DNA of 64,000 bases from Cyanobium sp. Aljojuca 7A6 (GCF_024346455.1 NZ_JAGQCY010000001.1:270827-334826), one strand, 5' to 3'. Counted from the stretch's first letter, positions 29,444 through 37,317 are shown. Numbers and translations: made by a program. The notes: generated by a model not told the origin, from the sequence alone.

Positions 29444-31233
29444 GGCTCCCCCACGGCAGCCTGACTCCGCGCCAGGGGCTGCTTCTGGCGCTGTTGGCCG
29501 GGCTGACCGTGCTGGGCAACGTGAGCGTGGTGCCCCTGTTCTTCAGCATCCAGTTCCTGCTCGGATCGATCGCCGCCACCTTCACCCTGCTCTGGCGACG
29601 GGGCTGGTGGAACGTGGCCTTCACCATCGTGGCAAGCCTCTACACCTGGAAGATCTGGGGGCACCCCTGGGCGATCGTGATCTTCGGCGCCGAGGCCCTC
29701 TGGCTGGCGGTGTTCGTGAATCGCTTCAGCGGCCCGCCTCAGAACGATCTCAAGGGCCGCCTCATCCTGGCCGACATCGCCTTCTGGCTCCTGGTGGGGA
29801 CACCGCTGGTGTTCTTCCTCTACGGCCACGTGCTGCACATCGATCCGGCGAATGTGGCCGTGGTGGCCGCCAAGCAGGTGGTCAACGGCATCGCCAACAC
29901 CGTGGTGGCCTTCCTGCTGTTCGTGCTGCTGCAGGTGCGGCGCAACTGGCAGGGCCAGGGGCTGCTGCCCCTGCGGGGCCTTGTGTTCTCCTTGGTGCTG
30001 GCCGCCATCACCCTGCCTTCACTTGGCGTCACCCTTCGCTCGGGCAACCTGCTGCAGAGCGCCACCCAGCAGGGGGTTCTGGAAAATCTGCGCAGCGTCG
30101 GCGAAGCCGCCGCCCGCATCGATCCCCTCCAACTCGGCGAACCCTCCCGGGGACTTCCCGCCAGCAGCGGCGCGACAGCGTTCCTGCTCATCGACAACGA
30201 GGGTACCCGGATCAGTTCCAACCCCGGGCTCTTCCTGCGCCTGGAGGACAATTTTTCCCCCGCCTCGCCTGAGCACATCCTGGTGAGTGGGCTGCAGATC
30301 CTCGTTCCAAGAGGAAACAGTCCTGCCCTGAAGGTGTGGGTCAACGGCTACTGGAGCACCACGTTGACTTCGGCCCGTTATCTGGTCCAGGTCGTGCAAC
30401 CCGCCGCGCCGATGGTGCTGAGCCTCCAGGAGCAAAGCACCAGCCTGCTCCTGACCGTCATGTGGATGATGTTGGTGGGGGTCCTGCTCAGCGAGGTGGT
30501 GGCCACGGTGGTGGAGGGCCAGATGCAAACCCTCCGCCTCTCCTTGTTGGAAACGCCCAGATCGCCAGCCCTCAACGGCAGCCTGGCCAGTGAGGCCCCG
30601 GCCGCCAGCAGCCGCATCGTCGAGGTCCAGGACCTGGCCAGCCGCCTCCAGGAACAACACAGAAAAGTGGCGCAAATGAGTCAGGACTTCACTGACGTGA
30701 GCGCCAGATTGAAGCAATGCTCCGAGCGACAACGCCTCCTCAGCAGCACCGATCCCCTGACGGGAATCAACACCCGCTCGAACTTGGAGCACGTCCTGAA
30801 ACGCGTCGCGCAACGGTCCCGTTCCTGTTCTGTTCCCCTGTCCTGCCTGGCCTTTTCCGTGCATGGTCTGCGGCCGATCAATACCCTCCACGGGATGCAG
30901 AAAGGCGACGAAATCCTGCGGCACTTGATCGCCAGCGTGCAGCAGTTTCTGCACGCCAACGACGAACTGTTTCGTCTTGGAGGCAGTGCATTTCTGGTGC
31001 TGCTCTGGGACCAGCGCCTCGAATCGGCCCGCACCACGGCGGAGCAGATCCGCAAGGTCGTCAGCGAGACCGACCTACCCCCGTGCGACGGATCGTTGCC
31101 GCAGCTGACGATGAACGCCGGGATGAGCCTGCTGGCCGCCTCGGATACCACTGGGCAGGAGATGTTCTCCAGGGTGGAGCTGGCCCTGAACCAGTCCCGC
31201 GACCTGGGGACGAATCAAGTGGTGGTGCGCTGA
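29440..31233 (+). CDS. Polytopic membrane protein with degenerate GGDEF domain
   Basis: 597 residues, ATG overlapping the upstream stop. The N-terminal about 190 residues hold five or six TM helices (LLLALLAGLTVLGNVSVVPL, FSIQFLLGSIAATFTLLW, IVIFGAEALWLAVFV and others), reminiscent of MASE-type sensors. An extracytoplasmic stretch and another TM (about 330-355) follow, then a coiled-coil-like region and a C-terminal GGDEF fold (DPLTGINTRSNLEHVLKR). The signature reads GGSAF at 514-518, and the metal/substrate residues are altered, so cyclase activity is doubtful; it may act as a receptor or modulator of the adjacent EAL protein. Its last 19 nt overlap the convergent end of hoxE. Confidence 0.85.
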   Translation: MRLPHGSLTPRQGLLLALLAGLTVLGNVSVVPLFFSIQFLLGSIAATFTLLWRRGWWNVAFTIVASLYTWKIWGHPWAIVIFGAEALWLAVFVNRFSGPPQNDLKGRLILADIAFWLLVGTPLVFFLYGHVLHIDPANVAVVAAKQVVNGIANTVVAFLLFVLLQVRRNWQGQGLLPLRGLVFSLVLAAITLPSLGVTLRSGNLLQSATQQGVLENLRSVGEAAARIDPLQLGEPSRGLPASSGATAFLLIDNEGTRISSNPGLFLRLEDNFSPASPEHILVSGLQILVPRGNSPALKVWVNGYWSTTLTSARYLVQVVQPAAPMVLSLQEQSTSLLLTVMWMMLVGVLLSEVVATVVEGQMQTLRLSLLETPRSPALNGSLASEAPAASSRIVEVQDLASRLQEQHRKVAQMSQDFTDVSARLKQCSERQRLLSSTDPLTGINTRSNLEHVLKRVAQRSRSCSVPLSCLAFSVHGLRPINTLHGMQKGDEILRHLIASVQQFLHANDELFRLGGSAFLVLLWDQRLESARTTAEQIRKVVSETDLPPCDGSLPQLTMNAGMSLLAASDTTGQEMFSRVELALNQSRDLGTNQVVVR

Positions 31234-31739
31234 GGCAGGCCAGCGGCCTCCAGCCGGGCGTCGAGCGCCTCGCTCTGGTCGACGGGCAGCCGCGTGATCA
31301 GTTCCCCATCCACCACCAGCACCGGCGCCTGCCCGCAGGCCCCCAGGCAGCTGACGTGCTGCAGGGCCCAGACGCCATCCCCCGACGGATCGTCGAGACG
31401 CACCCCCAACCGCTGCTCGATGCGGGCCGCCACCTGCCCACCTCCCTTCACATAGCAGGCGGTGCCGAGGCAGACGGCACAGCGGTGGGCGGTGGGGGGC
31501 TTGAGCCGGAAGAGGTGGTAAAAGCTGGCCACGCCGTGGACGCGGCTCAACGGCAGCCGCATCCCGGTGGCCACGTCCCGCAGGGCCTGCGGTGCCAGGT
31601 AGCCGTGGAGCTCCTGCACCTGGTGCAGCACCTCAATGAGCGCGTCGGCGCGGGCGCCATGGCGACGGATCACCTGGGCAATGCGCGGATCTGGGCCGGC
31701 GGCGACCTGATCGGTGCTGGCTGCGGTTGAAGCGGTCAT
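31215..31739 (-). CDS. hoxE: Bidirectional hydrogenase diaphorase subunit HoxE, detached from hoxFUYH
   Basis: 174 residues from ATG 31739 (MTASTAASTDQVAAGPD). NuoE-like: helical N-domain (DALIEVLHQVQELHGYLAP, LPLSRVHGVASFYHLFRL) and a thioredoxin-like 2Fe-2S domain with CAVCLGTACYVKGGG and CLGACGQAPVLVV. HoxE connects the HoxFU module to ferredoxin or other partners. In most cyanobacterial clusters hoxE directly precedes hoxF; here three genes (about 5.6 kb) intervene. The 13-mer GTGGCTAGCAAGG precedes both genes. The possible longer reading to 32018 covers an AT-rich leader and is rejected. Confidence 0.95.
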   Translation of the reverse strand: MTASTAASTDQVAAGPDPRIAQVIRRHGARADALIEVLHQVQELHGYLAPQALRDVATGMRLPLSRVHGVASFYHLFRLKPPTAHRCAVCLGTACYVKGGGQVAARIEQRLGVRLDDPSGDGVWALQHVSCLGACGQAPVLVVDGELITRLPVDQSEALDARLEAAGLPQRTTT

Positions 31740-32091
31740 GCCGTCGTTGTCCCACCTCCCCTTGCTAGCCACACCTGGGGCCATGGTCAGCAAGACCGCA
31801 GCAGGACTGCAGCGGCCATGACGACGGACGAGAAGCAGGCCGCTACCTATAGTCGAAGATTTGTAGGTAATCACGCGATGAACCCTTGCATTCAGGCTCA
31901 GATCCCGACCACAGTGTTGCGTTTTATTTTGCCTTTCCGTGCGTCTGCCCTGGCGTGCGAAAAGGACATCAACGGCCTGCAGAGCAGCTCCGACAGCCAC
32001 GCAGAAAGCCTCAGCCAATAAAGGCCTTCACCTCTGGCACGGTGAAATGCATAGCAAATGATTAGCCGTCTCATTTGTTAGTCCGAATCAT
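31740..32091. promoter_or_regulatory. Divergent intergenic region between hoxE and the diguanylate cyclase gene
   Basis: 352 nt with no convincing gene. It contains the shared 13-mer at 31760-31772, an AT-rich stretch around 31848-31880 with a TATAG hexamer on both strands suited to a hoxE promoter, a T-rich stretch near 31915-31935 and the repeated heptamer block at 32055-32094. A 67-codon frame on the plus strand (31818-32021) has no recognisable family features. Confidence 0.45.
31760..31772 (-). promoter_or_regulatory. 13-mer upstream of hoxE identical to one upstream of hoxF
   Basis: Minus-strand GTGGCTAGCAAGG ends 20 nt before the hoxE ATG and is followed by GGAGGTGG, a strong ribosome-binding region. 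The identical 13-mer precedes hoxF at 25589-25601. See that entry for interpretation. Confidence 0.45.
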
Positions 32092-32094
32092 TTG
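32055..32094. repeat. Three heptamer half-sites (CAAATGA / TCATTTG) at the diguanylate cyclase start
   Basis: CAAATGA at 32055-32061 is inverted relative to TCATTTG at 32071-32077, and TCATTTG recurs at 32088-32094, overlapping the TTG start codon. The centre-to-centre spacings are 16 and 17 nt. The pattern looks like an operator set controlling the downstream gene; no known regulator box is matched. Confidence 0.4.
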
Positions 32095-34122
32095 AATTCT
32101 TCCCAACCTCGATACCATCCAAGATTCGTCGTCTCGGCCGTTGCCCTGATCGGCCTTTTTCTGCTGGATCTGGCCCTGACAAGAATCCTGGGCACTACCC
32201 TGTTCCAATACTACTGGATTCCCGTGGTGCTGGCAGCTTCCTTCTCCACGCCGCGCCAGGTGGGTTGGATCACGAGTCTGGCGATCGCCCTCACCGTCGC
32301 CTGGTCACTTCAGGCTCCCCAGGCCTCAACACTGGAACTGATGCTGCGGCTGGCCGGCCTGATCGGGCTGGCCTGGGTGTCGATGCATCTGGCTCGCGAA
32401 CTGCAGGCGAAGGAACGCAGCAACCGGCAACTCAAGGAGCATTACCAGTTGCTGGCCGAGAACGCCCCGGATGTGGTCCTCAGCAGCGACAGGGACGGGC
32501 GGATCGCCTGGGTCTCCCCGTCGGTGCGGCAGCTGCTGGGCCATGACGCCTGCCAGTTGCAGGGTCGGACCATCGACGAGCTGCTGCTGGAGGCGGACCG
32601 CGGGCAGCTGGATCAAGCCATCGGTCGGGTCCTGCAGGGGAACAGCAGCCTCTGCGAGCTGCGCTTCCGGGCCGCTGATGGGGGCAGCCGCTGGGTCTCC
32701 ATGGCGCTGCGTCCGGTGCTCGCACCCGATGGGGAGGTGATGGGCATCGTCGGCAGCTGGCGCGACATCCAGGGGGAGGTGGAGGCCCGTCAGGCGGAGG
32801 AGCGCACCAAGGCGGCCCTGGCGGCTTCGGAGGAACGGCTGCGCCTCACGATGGAGAACGCTTCAACCGGCATCGCCCTGCTCGATGCCTCAGGCCATTT
32901 CCTGTCCATCAACCCCACCGGCTGCGGGCTGCTCGACCGCGACCTGGCTGGGCTGGAGGGCCACACCTGGCAGGCCTTCTCGCCGGCCGCCGACCAGGCC
33001 AGCGAAGCCCCGCTGATGGAAGCTCTGCTCAGCGGCCAGCACCCCTGTTATCGCCTGCGCAAGCGCATCCTCCAGAGGGCCGGCAGCTCCATCTGGGTGG
33101 ACTGCAGTGTCTCCTGCTCACGCCGTCCCGACGGCAGCCTGGCCTTCGTGATCGCCCAGTTCAATGACGTGACCGAGATGGTTCAGGCGGAAGCCGCCCT
33201 GGCCACCTCGGAGGAGCGCTACCGGCTGCTGGCGGAAAACTCCAGCGATGTGGTGCTCCTGATCAAGGACGGGGTGATCAGCTGGATTTCCCCCTCGCTC
33301 ACCTGCATGCTGGGCTGGCAGCCGGAGGACTGGATCGGCCATCCCCTCAGCCGCTTCATCCCCGCCGATGAGCAACCGGTCCTGGAACGCCACCTCCGTA
33401 CCCTGGCCAGCGGTCAGACGGTGGTCAGCCGGCTGCAGGCCCTGGCCCACGACCACAGCCAGCGCTGGGTGGAACTGCATGCCAGCTCCCACCGGGATCC
33501 GCTGGGCCGTCTCGACGGCATCGTCGGGTCGTTCCGAACGGTGGATCAGGAGGTGGCCGCCGAAAGGGAACTGGCCCGCCGCGCCTGCACCGACGAACTG
33601 ACCGGCCTGGTGAACCGCCATGAGGCGCTGGAGCAGATCACCGCCATCGCCGTCCGCGTGCTGCGCCATGGCGATGCCACCGCCGTGCTGTTCTGTGATC
33701 TCGACAACTTCAAGGAGATCAACGACACCTTCGGCCACATCCCGGGCGACGAACTGCTCCGGACCGTGGCCACCAGAATCCGCATCGGCCTGCGCAGCGG
33801 CGACATGGCCGCCCGCATCGGTGGCGACGAGCTGATGGTGGTGCTGCAGGGGGTGCGGAGCCTGAACGATGCGATGGCGATCGCTGAAAAGCTGCGTCGG
33901 GCCGTGGCCGAACCGATCCCCACCAGTGCCGGCTACCTGTCAATCACCCTGAGCATCGGCGTGACCATGGTCCAACCCGGCGAAAACCCCGACGAAATCA
34001 TCTCCAGGGCCGACCGCGCCATGTACCGGGCCAAGCAGACCGGGCGCAACCAGGTGCTGCCTTTCACCGAACAGAGCGGTGCCGCTGAAAACCGGAGCGC
34101 CGCCTGGCAGCCGGTGCTCTGA
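32092..34122 (+). CDS. Membrane triple-PAS diguanylate cyclase with intact I-site
   Basis: 676 residues from a TTG start. The N-terminal about 100 residues carry three or four TM helices (SAVALIGLFLLDLALTRIL, LAIALTVAW, LAGLIGLAWVSM). Three PAS domains follow (about 118-235, 245-365 and 370-490), each with a YRLLAEN- or RLTMENA-type start. The GGDEF domain has DELTGLVNR, CDLDNFKEINDTFGH, the active-site variant GGDEL (577-581) and an RSGD product-inhibition I-site exactly five residues upstream. It should make c-di-GMP with feedback control. It diverges from hoxE and, with the two genes beyond hoxE, completes a synthesis/degradation set. Confidence 0.9.
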   Translation: MNSSQPRYHPRFVVSAVALIGLFLLDLALTRILGTTLFQYYWIPVVLAASFSTPRQVGWITSLAIALTVAWSLQAPQASTLELMLRLAGLIGLAWVSMHLARELQAKERSNRQLKEHYQLLAENAPDVVLSSDRDGRIAWVSPSVRQLLGHDACQLQGRTIDELLLEADRGQLDQAIGRVLQGNSSLCELRFRAADGGSRWVSMALRPVLAPDGEVMGIVGSWRDIQGEVEARQAEERTKAALAASEERLRLTMENASTGIALLDASGHFLSINPTGCGLLDRDLAGLEGHTWQAFSPAADQASEAPLMEALLSGQHPCYRLRKRILQRAGSSIWVDCSVSCSRRPDGSLAFVIAQFNDVTEMVQAEAALATSEERYRLLAENSSDVVLLIKDGVISWISPSLTCMLGWQPEDWIGHPLSRFIPADEQPVLERHLRTLASGQTVVSRLQALAHDHSQRWVELHASSHRDPLGRLDGIVGSFRTVDQEVAAERELARRACTDELTGLVNRHEALEQITAIAVRVLRHGDATAVLFCDLDNFKEINDTFGHIPGDELLRTVATRIRIGLRSGDMAARIGGDELMVVLQGVRSLNDAMAIAEKLRRAVAEPIPTSAGYLSITLSIGVTMVQPGENPDEIISRADRAMYRAKQTGRNQVLPFTEQSGAAENRSAAWQPVL

Positions 34123-34127
34123 ATGGC

Positions 34128-34781
34128 TCAGGAGCGGCGGAAATAGGCCGCCCCCTTGCCTCGGCTGGCGGCCGTTCCATAGATCTTCGAAGCTGGGAAA
34201 TACTCGGCCTCCAGCTGCACCGTGGCGGCCGCCTCTTCTCCGGCCGTTTCAGCAATGAACTGCAGGGTGAGATCCATACCCGAGGAGATGCCGGCCGCCG
34301 TCCAGATCGCCCCATCGCGGGTGAAGCGCTCCTCCACCACTTCCACATCGCCGAAGGCGCGCAGGCGCTCCAGGGAGGCCCAGTGGGTGGTGGCCCGCTT
34401 GCCCATGAGCAGGCCGGCCGCCTGCAGCAGGAAGGCCCCGGTGCAGACCGAGAGCACCGCCCGGCAGCGGGCCGCCTGTTCGCGGATGAAGCCGATCAGC
34501 TCGGCATTGTTCACCTCCGTGCGGGTGCCAAGGCCGCCCGGCACCAGCAGCACATCCAGGGGCGGAGCCGTGGCGAAGCTGGCCTGGGGCAGCAGCACCA
34601 GCCCCTTGGCGCAGGTGATCGGGGCCTCGCTCTGGCCAATCAGCAGACACTGTTCGGGTCCGCCGCTCTGGCGCGCCCACAGGGTGGCCATCTCCCAGGG
34701 CCCGATGGCGTCGAGTTCCTCCACCCCCGGGAACAGCAGGAGGCCGAAGATTCCGACGCCAGTGGACGCGGCTGGATCCAT
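34128..34781 (-). CDS. DJ-1/PfpI family (isonitrile hydratase-like) protein
   Basis: 217 residues from ATG 34781 (MDPAASTGVGIFGLLLFPGVE). The class I glutamine-amidotransferase-like fold shows the acid FPGVEELDAIGPWE, strand LLVPGGLGTRTEV, nucleophile elbow LSVCTGAFLLQAAGLL (Cys) and RATTHWASLERL (His). This subgroup includes isonitrile hydratases and the sensor part of GATase-AraC regulators, but no AraC DNA-binding domain is present. The gene ends 6 nt from the convergent diguanylate cyclase stop. ATG 34826 is an alternative start with 15 extra residues. Confidence 0.85.
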   Translation of the reverse strand: MDPAASTGVGIFGLLLFPGVEELDAIGPWEMATLWARQSGGPEQCLLIGQSEAPITCAKGLVLLPQASFATAPPLDVLLVPGGLGTRTEVNNAELIGFIREQAARCRAVLSVCTGAFLLQAAGLLMGKRATTHWASLERLRAFGDVEVVEERFTRDGAIWTAAGISSGMDLTLQFIAETAGEEAAATVQLEAEYFPASKIYGTAASRGKGAAYFRRS

Positions 34782-34870
34782 CGTTGGCCCCGCCCGCAAG
34801 CGTATGAAACGGTTCAAGTTTCCCATCAGCCGCCAAACCGCAGCGAAGATCAAGACCAGGCCCGGGAGCG

Positions 34871-36034
34871 ATGGCGATGGGGACAGCCACGACAACGACC
34901 AGACGTTGGCGGCAAGGGCTGTTGGCCCTGGCCCTGGCCGCCCTGCTGAGCCTGGTACCGCCCGCCGCCGCCGCTGCCGCCGCGGAACTGCAGGTGTTCG
35001 TGCGCGAGGGCTGTCCCCACTGTGCCGCCGCCAAGGCCTTCCTGCCCGAGCTGCAGCGGCAGCGGCCGGCCGTGCAGGTGCGGCTGCGTGACGTGGGGAT
35101 CGATCCGCAGGCCCGCGACGACCTGCTGCGCCTTTCAAAGCAGGCGGGTATCCAGGCCCCCGGCGTGCCCGCGTTCGCGTATGCGGGCCGGCTGCTGGTG
35201 GGCTTCGATGACGCCGGGGGCCGCGGGCAGGACCTGCTGGCCCTGGTGGAGGCGCCCAGCACGGACAACCCAGGCGAAGACGCGGCCGGTGCCACAGAGC
35301 TCAGCCTCGGCCCCCTGGGCCGCCTCAGCGTCGACGGGCAGGGCCTGCCGTTGTTCACCCTGGCGATGGGGCTGCTGGACGGCTTCAATCCCTGCGCGAT
35401 GTGGGTGCTGCTGTTCCTGCTGTCACTGCTGGTGCATTGGCAGAACCGTCGCCGCATGGCCCTGGTGGCGGGCACGTTCGTGCTGGTCAGCGGTGCGGTC
35501 TATTACGCCTTCATGGCCGCCTGGCTGAACGTGTTTCTGCTGCTGGGCTGGTCTACCGGGCTGCGGCTGGTGCTGGCCGGCCTGGCAATCACGGTGGGGG
35601 TGGTCAACGTGCTGGACAGTCGGCGCCAGGGCAGCGGCTTCAGCCTCTCGATCCCGGCGGCGGCCAAGCCAGGCCTCTACGCCCGCCTGCGCAACGTCGT
35701 CCAGTCACGCTCCCTGCTGCCGGCCCTGGCCGCGGTGGCGGTTCTGGCGGTGGTGGTGAATGCCGTGGAGTTGCTCTGCACCGCCGGTCTGCCGGCGATC
35801 TACACGGCGGTGCTCAGCCAGCAGAACCTGCCGGCCAGCGCCCACTACGCCTACCTGGGCCTCTACATCCTCGGTTACATCGCCGACGACAGCCTGATGG
35901 TGGCCGCCGCCGTGCTGGCCCTGAGCAGCAATAAGCTCACGGAAGCCGGTGGCCGCTGGCTGAAGCTGATCAGTGGCGGGGTGATGCTGGCGCTGGGGCT
36001 GGCGTTGCTGCTGCGGCCCGGATGGCTGCTGTGA
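34871..36034 (+). CDS. Glutaredoxin/thioredoxin-like domain fused to DsbD/CcdA-like membrane domain
   Basis: 387 residues. A signal peptide (RQGLLALALAALLSLVPPAAA) leads to an exported glutaredoxin-like domain with VREGCPHCAAAKAFLPEL (CPHC) and cis-Pro GVPAFAYAG. About six TM helices follow from residue 155 on, with GLLDGFNPCAMWVLLFLL and NAVELLCTAGLPAIY, the paired intramembrane Cys typical of CcdA/DsbD electron carriers. It probably moves reducing equivalents across the plasma or thylakoid membrane to exported thiol proteins. Several picocyanobacteria have similar proteins annotated as hypothetical or thioredoxin family; that is recollection. No haem-maturation genes are adjacent. Confidence 0.8.
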   Translation: MAMGTATTTTRRWRQGLLALALAALLSLVPPAAAAAAAELQVFVREGCPHCAAAKAFLPELQRQRPAVQVRLRDVGIDPQARDDLLRLSKQAGIQAPGVPAFAYAGRLLVGFDDAGGRGQDLLALVEAPSTDNPGEDAAGATELSLGPLGRLSVDGQGLPLFTLAMGLLDGFNPCAMWVLLFLLSLLVHWQNRRRMALVAGTFVLVSGAVYYAFMAAWLNVFLLLGWSTGLRLVLAGLAITVGVVNVLDSRRQGSGFSLSIPAAAKPGLYARLRNVVQSRSLLPALAAVAVLAVVVNAVELLCTAGLPAIYTAVLSQQNLPASAHYAYLGLYILGYIADDSLMVAAAVLALSSNKLTEAGGRWLKLISGGVMLALGLALLLRPGWLL

Positions 36035-36037
36035 GGC

Positions 36038-36337
36038 TCACCCCAGCAGCGCCTGCACGCTGGCCAGCTTGTCGTCGAGGCTCTGGTCGCGGTCGGTGCG
36101 GGTGTTGATCGTCACGGTGGTGAAGATCCGCGGGCAGCCCATGGCGTGCACGGCGGCATGGCAGGCCTCGATCGCCGCCATCACCGGCGCCCACTCGCCC
36201 TCGATGGCGGTGCCGTTGGGGTGCAGCCGGATCGTCAGCCCGGCCTGCTGCAGCACCCGCTCGCAGGTGGCCACGTAGGACGCCAGGCTCACCCCCACAC
36301 CAATCGGCACCACACAAAGATCAACGATCACCTTCAT
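36038..36337 (-). CDS. MTH1187/YkoF-type thiamine-binding family protein (UPF0045)
   Basis: 99 residues, MKVIVDLCVVPIGVGVSLAS. The fold family is indicated by the conserved ligand-loop PIGVGVSLASYV, LHPNGTAIEGEWAPVMAAIEACH and FTTVTINTRTDRDQSLDDKL. Members are small tetrameric cytosolic proteins that bind thiamine or related compounds. Its end faces the convergent redox-membrane gene by 3 nt. No partner gene for thiamine transport is present. Confidence 0.9.
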   Translation of the reverse strand: MKVIVDLCVVPIGVGVSLASYVATCERVLQQAGLTIRLHPNGTAIEGEWAPVMAAIEACHAAVHAMGCPRIFTTVTINTRTDRDQSLDDKLASVQALLG

Positions 36338-36367
36338 GCTGGAAGCTGGCAGGGGCCATGCCGATCA

Positions 36368-36454
36368 TCACCAGGTGCCGATGCTGAACAGCAACTGCAA
36401 CAGGGCAAAACCCGCCAGACAGGTGGCGGCTAGGAGCGGAGCGACATGAACCAA
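36368..36454 (-). CDS. Candidate 28-aa single-span membrane peptide
   Basis: From TTG 36454 the minus strand encodes a 28-residue peptide, VHVAPLLAATCLAGFALLQ followed by a short LLFSIGTW end. It is almost entirely one hydrophobic helix, with GAGG about 12 nt upstream. Cyanobacteria carry many such tiny photosynthetic or membrane peptides, but no specific one (PsbX, PetN and similar) is matched. It lies 30 nt upstream of the thiamine-binding gene on the same strand. Low confidence because of length and the non-ATG start. Confidence 0.25.
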   Translation of the reverse strand: MVHVAPLLAATCLAGFALLQLLFSIGTW

Positions 36455-36598
36455 TTTTCCAATCCCTCGTTGGTGCTGGTCTAGGCCGGGCGCAGCCCCT
36501 GAGAAAGGCCAAAGAGAGACTGCGTGTGGAGAGCCACAGACACAGTTAGTGATGAACTTTTGTCCTGCGTGCCCTGCATCGAAGCCCGACTTTCAGCC

Positions 36599-37283
36599 TC
36601 AGGGATGGGGGACGATCAGTTCAAGACCCTGCCCTGTGGGCCTGGCCACGGGCCGGAAGCCCCGTAAACGCCCAGGCACCTGGGCAGCGAGCACCACCCC
36701 TGTCGGGTCGGTGGCGAGTCCGGCCTCCCGCAGCCGCTGCACGGTCCACCAGTTGCAGTTGCGGGTCCACAGATAGGTGCCATGGGCCAGGACAAAACGA
36801 CCCCCATGGCCGGGCCGCCATGGCAGGGGGGGCGCGTCGCCCGCCTGCGGGTGTGCGCTGGGCCGAGCGCTCCAGGGCGGTGAGCAGGGCCTGCAGGGTG
36901 GGGGCCCCCACCCGACGCTGCCGCACGGCGACCGTTCCCTCCAGCCGCGGGGGATCGGGGTGGGCGGCGAGGAACAGCACCGAGTCCGTGGGCAGAACCA
37001 GGGCGGAGAAGACGCTCTGGGGGCTGCGGTCGGCGCCATGGAAGTAACGCCGGTCGCCCCAGGCGACTTCCACGAACGGGGCCGCCTCCGCCCCCGGGGG
37101 GCCGAGGCGCCAACCTGGCGGCTGCTGCACCACGATCGAGGTGTGGTGACCCCAATCCGCCACCAGCACGGTGTAGGGCCCCGGAGGGGGCAACGGCAGC
37201 GGCGCCAGCTGGGCGCGGGGCTCGGGTCGCGCGATGGCCTGCAGCAGCGGCCGGCCCACCAGCTCCAGCAGGAGCGCCAGCAT
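36599..37283 (-). pseudogene. DUF2459 family protein gene with a frameshift in a G7/C7 tract
   Basis: The N-terminal frame from ATG 37283 gives a membrane anchor ([18 protein letters not shown]) and clear DUF2459 segments: [31 protein letters not shown] and [12 protein letters not shown]. The conserved C-terminal part ([19 protein letters not shown] and LREAGLATDPTGVVL) lies in another frame that stops at 36599. The two frames meet near a run of seven G at 36826-36832 (C on the coding strand), where one extra base explains the shift. It could be a real inactivation, slippage/phase variation or an assembly error. The family is a predicted membrane-anchored hydrolase-like protein of unknown role. 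Confidence 0.7.
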
Positions 37284-37317
37284 CAGGAGCGCACTCCCAT
37301 CCCAGAAGCACCAACGA

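Noticed and set aside
25567..31214. Insertion of a transposon or integrated element between hoxF and hoxE
   Set aside because: No transposase, integrase or terminal inverted repeats were seen; only the 13-mer is shared at the two ends, so a mobile element cannot be claimed.
31818..32021. 67-codon plus-strand frame between hoxE and the diguanylate cyclase gene
   Set aside because: No recognisable domain and no good ribosome-binding site; it lies over the likely divergent promoter region.
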